Assembly: GCA_964435115.1 (NCBI GenBank)
Contig: CAYSYM010000065.1
Coordinates: 1-19,018, forward strand
DNA length: 19,018 nt
Direction of reading: 5' to 3'
Origin: CAYSYM01 sp964435115
GTDB lineage: Bacteria > Chloroflexota > UBA6077 > CF-72
The notes under the pieces were generated by a model, which saw only the letters and a program-made list of their open reading frames with translations, made no database searches and was not told where the DNA came from. The position numbers were made by a program, and so were the translations under genes. Shown piece after piece: positions 14,982-19,018 of this stretch. Numbering within the stretch: position 1 is the stretch's first letter; each line of letters starts with the position of its first letter.

Positions 14982-16723
14982 CCCTGCAGCAGGAGGTGCC
15001 GGCAGCGACCGGCGAGATCGACCCGATCACGCTCGAAGTCCAGTGGAGCCGCCTCATCAGCATCGCCGACGAGGCCGACAGCGCCCTCGTCCGCACCGCC
15101 TTCTCGACCATCGTCGGCGAGACCCGCGACTTCGCCGTGATCATGCTGGACGAGGACGGCCGCTCGATCGCGCAGTCGAACTTCAGCTCGCCCGCCTTCA
15201 CCGTCACCCTGCCGCGCACCTGCAAGCACTTCCTCGAGGTGTTTGGCCGTGAGACGATGCAGGAGGGCGACGTGTACATCACCAACGACCCGTGGCTGGC
15301 CTCGGGTCACCTGCCGGACTGCAGCCTGGTGATGCCCGTCTTCCACCGCGGCCGACTCGTCGGCTTCATGGCCACCGCCGCCCACATGGCGGATATCGGC
15401 GGGACACTGGCCTGGTTCGAGGCGCGCGACCTGTTCGAGGAGGGGCTACGCATCCCACCGACCCGGCTGTGGAAGGCGGGCGAGCCGAACGAGGAAGCCT
15501 TCAACTTCATCCGTGCGAACGTGCGCGTGCCCGACATGGTGATCGGCGACATGGGTGCGATTCGCTCCGCGCAGCTCGTCGGTGCCCGACGCCTGGTGGA
15601 GTTCCTCGAGGACTACGGCCTGGACGACCTGCGCAGCGTCTCCCAGCACATCCTGAGCCGCTCGGAGGCGTCGATGCGTCGCGCAATCGCCGAGCTGCCC
15701 GACGGCCAGTGGCGGGGCGAGGCCTGGTGCGACGGCTACCTGGACCCGGTGCACATCGTCGTCACCGTGACCAAGCGCGGCGAAGAGCTCTGGGTCGACT
15801 ACAGCGGCTCGTCGGACCAGCGTCCGCGCGGGTCGATCAACAACGTCCTGAACCTGACGTTCGCCGATACCTGCTACAGCCTGAAGTGCAGCCTCACGCC
15901 AACGCTGCCCAACAACGAGGGCATGTTCCGGCCGATCCACGCCGAGGCGCCGCCCGGCAACATCTTCAACACCACCTTCCCCAGCGCGGTCAAGTCGCGC
16001 TCGAAGATCAGCTTCCACATCCACAACGCGATCTACGCCGCCCTGGTCCAGGTCGCCCCGCGGCTGGTCCAGGCTGGCAGTGGCTCGTTCTGGTCGATCA
16101 CCACCAACGGCTTCTGGCCCGACGGGCGGCGCTTCAACTGCCACTTCCTGCCGAACGGCGGCAAGGGGGCGGTGGAGGGGATGGACGGTCTGCCGACGGT
16201 CGCGTTCCCGTACAACGGCACCGCCACGCCGGCCGAGATCTTCGAGAACGTTTCGCCGATGCTGATGGAGGTGCGCGAGCTCCTGCCCGACTCCGGCGGG
16301 GCAGGCGAGTGGCGCGGCGGCGTCAGCCAGCGCCTGGTCATCTCGTCGCTCTCGGACCTGCCCGTCACGGCCTCGCTGCGGCCCGACAAGCTGCGGTTTC
16401 CGGCGCCCGGCATCAACGGCGGCGCGCCGGGCAAATTGGGCACGGTCCTGCTCAACGGGGAGCCGCCGGAGCCCGGCAGCAGCGTCTACACCTTGAGCAA
16501 GGGCGATCGGATCGTCTTCGACCTGCCGGGCGGGGGTGGCTTCGGTCCGGCCTGGCGGCGGCCGGTCGAGAGCGTGCTCGAGGACATCCGACTCGGGCTG
16601 GTGACACCCGAGGCCGCCCGCGAAGAGTACGGGGTCGTCTTGACCGAGACCCTCGAGCTGGACCCCGTCCGCACCAGACAGCGTCGGGCGGAGATGGCCG
16701 CGCAGGCGGGGGGTCAGGCGTGA
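14978..16723 (+). CDS. hyuB: HyuB-type hydantoinase/oxoprolinase/carboxylase subunit (copy 2)
   Basis: A 581-residue second HyuB, homologous to copy 1 along its full length. It carries RTAFSTIVGETRDFAVIM (39-56), the canonical ITNDPWLASGHLPD (101-114) with D104, AAHMADIGG (133-141), and a C-terminal DLPGGGGFGPAWRR. H111, D114 and H135 are the probable metal ligands by analogy with acetone carboxylase. The start is GTG 14978 in a GTGA overlap with the hyuA stop. The stop likewise overlaps the start of the following hydrolase gene, so translation must be coupled through hyuA-hyuB-hydrolase. Unlike copy 1 it keeps the usual TNDP motif, so it is the safer candidate for the catalytic B subunit. 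Confidence 0.92.
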   Translation: MTLQQEVPAATGEIDPITLEVQWSRLISIADEADSALVRTAFSTIVGETRDFAVIMLDEDGRSIAQSNFSSPAFTVTLPRTCKHFLEVFGRETMQEGDVYITNDPWLASGHLPDCSLVMPVFHRGRLVGFMATAAHMADIGGTLAWFEARDLFEEGLRIPPTRLWKAGEPNEEAFNFIRANVRVPDMVIGDMGAIRSAQLVGARRLVEFLEDYGLDDLRSVSQHILSRSEASMRRAIAELPDGQWRGEAWCDGYLDPVHIVVTVTKRGEELWVDYSGSSDQRPRGSINNVLNLTFADTCYSLKCSLTPTLPNNEGMFRPIHAEAPPGNIFNTTFPSAVKSRSKISFHIHNAIYAALVQVAPRLVQAGSGSFWSITTNGFWPDGRRFNCHFLPNGGKGAVEGMDGLPTVAFPYNGTATPAEIFENVSPMLMEVRELLPDSGGAGEWRGGVSQRLVISSLSDLPVTASLRPDKLRFPAPGINGGAPGKLGTVLLNGEPPEPGSSVYTLSKGDRIVFDLPGGGGFGPAWRRPVESVLEDIRLGLVTPEAAREEYGVVLTETLELDPVRTRQRRAEMAAQAGGQA

Positions 16724-17706
16724 GCTTCACCCTCGCTGGCCGCACGTTTCAATCGGGCGAGAGCGGGCTGGCGCGTATCGCGGTCACCACGATGGCCTCC
16801 GGGCTGGCGCTGGAGGTGATGGCCCACGTCCTGGTCGGCCAGCGGGACGGCCCGGTGGTGGGGCTGGTCTCCACCCACCACGGCGACGAGATGTTCACCA
16901 TCGAGGTCGTGCGGCGCGTGAAGCAGCGACTCCAGCAGGAAGCCTTCTGCGGGACCGCCGTGCTGGTGCCGGTGGCCAACCCGATCGCCTTCGAGTGGGG
17001 GACGCGCCACACGCCGCAGGACATGTTCAACCTGAACCGAGTCTTCCCCGGCAACGCCACCGGCTGGGTAACCGAGATGCTGGCCGCGGCGCTCTCCGCC
17101 GAGCTGCTGCCGAAGCTGGACGTGCTGCTGGACTTCCATTGTGGGGCAACCGACACCAGCATCCACTACACCTACACCAAGGATCCCGCTACCGACTACG
17201 GGCGGCGCGTCCACGAGCTGGCCCTGCTGGCCAGCGCCGAGGTGCTCTGGGAAGACGACGGACCGCCGGGCACCATGGCGCGCGAGGCGGAGCGCCGGGG
17301 GGTGCTGACCGTGATCATCGAGCTGGGCGGGGGTACCTCATTCAACACTGCCTTCCTGGAGCGCGGGCTGAAGGGGATCGAGAACATCTTCCGGCACGTC
17401 GGCGTGCTGCAGGGGAGCCCCGAGCCCGACCCGCCCCGCGTCGTGGTGCGCAAGGGCACCAGCCTGCGGCCGGGCCACGGCGGGCTCTTCATTCCCGAGG
17501 TGGGACTCGAGGTGTTGGGGAAATCGGTGCCGGGCGGCACGGTGCTGGCGCGGGTGCTCTCCCCGTACACCTTCGAGGAGCTCGACGTGCTGCGGGCGCC
17601 GTTCCCGCGAACGGAGGTGATGATGGTGCGCGACCGCGTCTCGAAGGTGCACCCCGGGGACTACGCCTACATCCTGGGCGATGGCGACTCCGGCTATGCG
17701 CCGTGA
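16720..17706 (+). CDS. Succinylglutamate desuccinylase/aspartoacylase family zinc hydrolase (operon copy)
   Basis: A 328-residue protein of the same family as the product of 181-1221. Zinc ligands H54 and E57 (HGDE), H140 (LDFHCG), probable catalytic E201 (VIIELGGG) and the pair N106-R107 (LNRVFPG) are all present. It also has the C-terminal VLSPYTFEEL...PGDYAY domain. It would remove an acyl group from an N-acyl amino acid or cleave a similar amide. The start is GTG 16720, overlapping the hyuB stop by 4 nt. A much longer open frame runs through it from 15292, but that upstream part is antiphase to hyuB and is not a gene. Last gene of the operon. It is placed right after hyuB, so it may act on the product of the HyuA/HyuB enzyme. 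Confidence 0.88.
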   Translation: MSFTLAGRTFQSGESGLARIAVTTMASGLALEVMAHVLVGQRDGPVVGLVSTHHGDEMFTIEVVRRVKQRLQQEAFCGTAVLVPVANPIAFEWGTRHTPQDMFNLNRVFPGNATGWVTEMLAAALSAELLPKLDVLLDFHCGATDTSIHYTYTKDPATDYGRRVHELALLASAEVLWEDDGPPGTMAREAERRGVLTVIIELGGGTSFNTAFLERGLKGIENIFRHVGVLQGSPEPDPPRVVVRKGTSLRPGHGGLFIPEVGLEVLGKSVPGGTVLARVLSPYTFEELDVLRAPFPRTEVMMVRDRVSKVHPGDYAYILGDGDSGYAP

Positions 17707-17715
17707 AGCCGGGCG

Positions 17716-17742
17716 CGCGCCCCAGCCCCCTGGGCTGGCGCG
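17716..17742 (+). terminator. Hairpin at the end of the rightward operon
   Basis: Starting 10 nt after the stop at 17706, CAGCCC (17723-17728) and GGGCTG (17732-17737) pair. The stem extends outward through CGCGCC/GGCGCG with a 2-nt bulge. The structure is very GC-rich and has no T-run, so it could be a weak or factor-assisted terminator. Its position at the operon end supports a termination or 3'-end protecting role. Confidence 0.5.
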
Positions 17743-18043
17743 TGGCACGGTGCTGCCCGCCGCGCTGCACGGCCGGGTGACGGGGGCGAGGGGGCAGGGC
17801 TTGGCACCGGTCGTCGCATGCTCACGCGGGTAGGCGCCGGGTTCGTTCCAAGCTTCACCAGCACAAGCCCGCCGGGCTTCGCCCGGCGGCAGCCCTCACG
17901 CGCGCAATCGCCAGCTCGCCTGTGGGAGTTGGTGGGGACGGCCCAGGCCGGGTCGCGCCCCGGCGTCCGGGGCGCTGGGGTGGGGCGCAGGGGGTGATGG
18001 GACGGCCAGCCGAGGCCCGGATTCGACCAGCTCGGCGTGTCCG
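17743..18043. other. Gene-free stretch with one perfect hairpin
   Basis: About 300 bp without a supported gene. It contains CCGCCGGGC (17869-17877), TTC, then GCCCGGCGG (17881-17889), a perfect 9-bp stem with a 3-nt loop and no T-run. This could be a second terminator-like structure or a mobile palindrome. The rest is GC-rich with no recognisable promoter or coding pattern. Open frames across it on the minus strand are arginine/proline-rich and look like chance. Confidence 0.5.
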
Positions 18044-18523
18044 ATGGCGAGGACCGGTCGCGTGACCGGGTCGGTCCGGGCCGGGGTGCTGCTGAACGCG
18101 GAGCACGAGCACCAGCGGTTGATCGCGTACGCGCGCCGGGCGGAGGAGCTGGGCTTCCAAACCCTCTGGTACGCCGACGAACGCTTCTACCGCGAGCCGT
18201 ACGTGGGGCTCGCCGCGTGCGCGCTGGCCACCTCGCGGATCCGCCTCGGGCCGGCAGTCACGGACCCCTACACGCGGCACCCCGCGCTGACGGCTGCGGC
18301 CATCGCGTCGCTGGACGAGCTGTCAGGCGGCCGAGCGGTCCTGGGCTACTGGGCCGGGCTTTCGGGCTTCCACAATCTCGGCATCCAGCTCCAGACGGTA
18401 CTGGACGCAGGGATCGGCGAGGTGATGGCGTATCTGCTCGTCCCGCAAGGCGAGACGATGGAGGACGTGATGCGGCTATTCGGACAGGCAGTGGCCTCTA
18501 CCTCGAACGGCGATACTCGATAG
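18044..18523 (+). pseudogene. LLM-class flavin-dependent oxidoreductase, internally deleted remnant
   Basis: The 159-residue frame begins like a luciferase-like monooxygenase of the methylene-H4MPT-reductase type: AGVLLN, ARRAEELGFQTLWYADERFYREPYVGLAACALATSRIRLG, and SGGRAVLGYWAGLSGFHNLGIQ up to about residue 115. It then jumps straight to a typical C-terminal motif, AGIGEVMAYLLVPQGETMEDVMRLFGQ. Normal members are about 320-340 residues, so roughly 170-180 residues of the barrel are missing. The junction is near 18380-18400, with no frame change. There is no Shine-Dalgarno sequence at ATG 18044; GTG 18062 is an alternative start. It is very probably non-functional. An intact relative may have oxidised the operon's substrate, but that is conjecture. 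Confidence 0.75.
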
Positions 18524-18853
18524 TCCTGCCACGGCTGCAGCGCGCTTGAGGGGGTGGTAGCTCAGCCGTTCCTCCGCCTGGCCGCCGGCAGGCGATGCCC
18601 TGGGAAGCGTTCTCGGGAGGCGCTGACCGCGGGGTAGGCGAACCCGGGTCAGCGCCGAAGGCCCGCGACGTGGCCTGAACGCCGACGGCGTTCGGCGTTC
18701 GGTGGCTGAGAGGGAGTGCTCACCACTCCCAACAGCCAGGGCCGCATGACCGCGGGGGCCCGCTAGACCAGCATGCACCGCCCCGCTGCACACGCCAAGC
18801 AGCGCGCGTGGCTGAAGATGCGCCGACCACTTTCCCCGCCGCTGCACCGACAC
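18524..18853. other. Gene-free stretch with a run of stem-loops
   Basis: No credible coding region is seen in these 330 bp. Four inverted repeats follow one another. CGCCTG/CAGGCG is at 18575-18594. GGCGCTGACC/GGTCAGCGCC is at 18619-18656, a 10-bp stem with an inner GGGT/ACCC. GAACGCCGA/TCGGCGTTC is at 18677-18700, 9 bp. GGGAGTG/CACTCCC is at 18712-18730, 7 bp. None is followed by a T-run. The series might be a structured RNA, the decayed end of another mobile element, or chance in GC-rich DNA. I recognise no known RNA family. It abuts the right inverted repeat. Confidence 0.45.
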
Positions 18854-18965
18854 TACTGGTCGCTGCCTTGCTCCCTAGAGCTGCCCGGACGCTGAGCCCG
18901 CTCGGCGAGGTGCAGCCACGGGCCCGTAGCCGCAGGGGGTTTAGCAGTCAGCGCAGCGATCAGTA
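18854..18965 (-). repeat. Right terminal inverted repeat, 112 bp, MITE-like
   Basis: The reverse complement of this block aligns without gaps to 54-165, with 92 of 112 identities. The outer 20 bases and inner 17 bases are identical. Like the left copy it starts and ends with TA, and its own two ends are inverted copies of each other (TACTGGTCGCTGC at the inner edge, GCAGCGATCAGTA at the outer edge). The central 75 bases have diverged most. The two copies are in opposite orientation, as required for the ends of a transposon. Confidence 0.85.
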
Positions 18966-19018
18966 AGCCCTCGATGGTCGCCTCGACGGTCTGCTGCACC
19001 AGCGGCCAGAGGAAGCTG
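18966..19018 (-). pseudogene. istA: IS21-family transposase IstA, proximal fragment (interrupted gene)
   Basis: On the minus strand, from the right edge inward, the frame reads SFLWPLVQQTVEATIEGL. This is the part of the IstA catalytic domain that normally precedes the W-x-F-F-G-G-V-P block found at 1-53. The frame then runs into the inverted repeat, giving LIAALTAKPP and a stop near 18856. It extends off the right edge of the window upstream. Together with 1-53 it forms one continuous protein stretch once the intervening element and one TA are removed. Confidence 0.7.

Larger units (their letters stand above)
54..18965. mobile_element. 18.9-kb inverted-repeat-bounded element carrying an amide/peptide catabolic cluster, inserted in istA
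   Basis: The segment is bounded by 112-bp inverted repeats (54-165 and 18854-18965) and flanked on both sides by parts of one istA reading frame. On the minus strand the right flank ends ...GAG GGC T before TA, and the left flank resumes after TA with GAG GCC ACC TGG. Joining them through a single TA gives GAG GGC TTA GAG GCC, an uninterrupted frame (E-G-L-E-A) that fits IstA. The TA on each side is therefore best read as a 2-bp target duplication. The interior has 12 intact-looking genes, one possible small ORF and one degenerate gene, but no transposase, integrase or resolvase. If it moves, it must be mobilised in trans. Alternatively it is two independent MITE-like insertions that happen to bound this DNA, although the restored frame argues that the whole block arrived as one unit. 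Confidence 0.65.

Noticed and set aside
15292..16719. A long open frame running from 15292 into the last hydrolase gene
   Set aside because: It is antiphase to the strongly conserved HyuB copy 2 and gives arginine-rich, motif-free sequence. Only the part from GTG 16720 shows family motifs.
18552..18600. tRNA-like GGTAGCTCAG at 18556-18565
   Set aside because: The D-loop GG, the anticodon arm and a TTC-type T-loop do not follow, and no acceptor pairing could be found.
1..19018. The window as a closed circle, with the two IstA pieces joined at the window ends
   Set aside because: Joining 19018 to 1 gives DN followed by SFLWPL, the wrong order for IstA. The correct protein order is obtained only by removing the internal segment.
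1..19018. CRISPR array, rRNA, tRNA or replication origin
   Set aside because: No regularly spaced repeats, no conserved RNA gene blocks and no clustered DnaA-type boxes were seen on reading both strands.

Overview
The DNA is uniformly GC-rich with bacterial gene packing. Long Ala/Pro/Thr linkers after a Tat-type lipobox in the transport lipoprotein, frequent GTG starts and the mix of peptide transporter, amidohydrolases and HyuA/HyuB proteins suggest a Chloroflexota-like (Thermomicrobia-type) bacterium. This is inferred from style only; no rRNA or marker gene is present.

Layout. The outermost 53 bases on each side read, on the minus strand, as two adjoining pieces of one IS21-type istA transposase gene. 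Between them lies a segment of about 18.9 kb (54-18965) bounded by 112-bp inverted repeats, with a TA at each junction. Removing the segment and one TA restores the istA reading frame. The whole middle of the window therefore looks like a mobile element, or a composite bounded by two MITE-like repeats, inserted in an IS21 copy. I see no transposase or recombinase inside it.

Cargo. A leftward pair (181-2903) encodes an N-acyl-D-amino-acid deacylase-like amidohydrolase and a succinylglutamate desuccinylase/aspartoacylase-like zinc hydrolase. A divergent GntR regulator (2953-4035) starts 49 bp away, with overlapping promoters and a candidate operator between them. A long rightward run follows: peptide/opine-type ABC substrate-binding lipoprotein, two permeases, a second D-aminoacylase-like protein, a prolidase-like amidohydrolase, a possible small ORF, hyuB-hyuA-hyuB, and a second desuccinylase-like hydrolase that ends at a hairpin (17706). 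The last four large genes overlap by 4-8 nt and must be co-translated. No ABC ATPase is present.

How the genes fit together. The transporter probably imports an amide, peptide or N-acylated/cyclised amino-acid compound. The three amidohydrolases, the ATP-dependent HyuA/HyuB enzyme and the two zinc deacylases would then open and trim it inside the cell, under control of the GntR protein. The true substrate cannot be read from the sequence. The right end (17707-18853) is gene-poor: an internally deleted flavin-dependent (LLM) oxidoreductase gene and a run of hairpins of unknown meaning.
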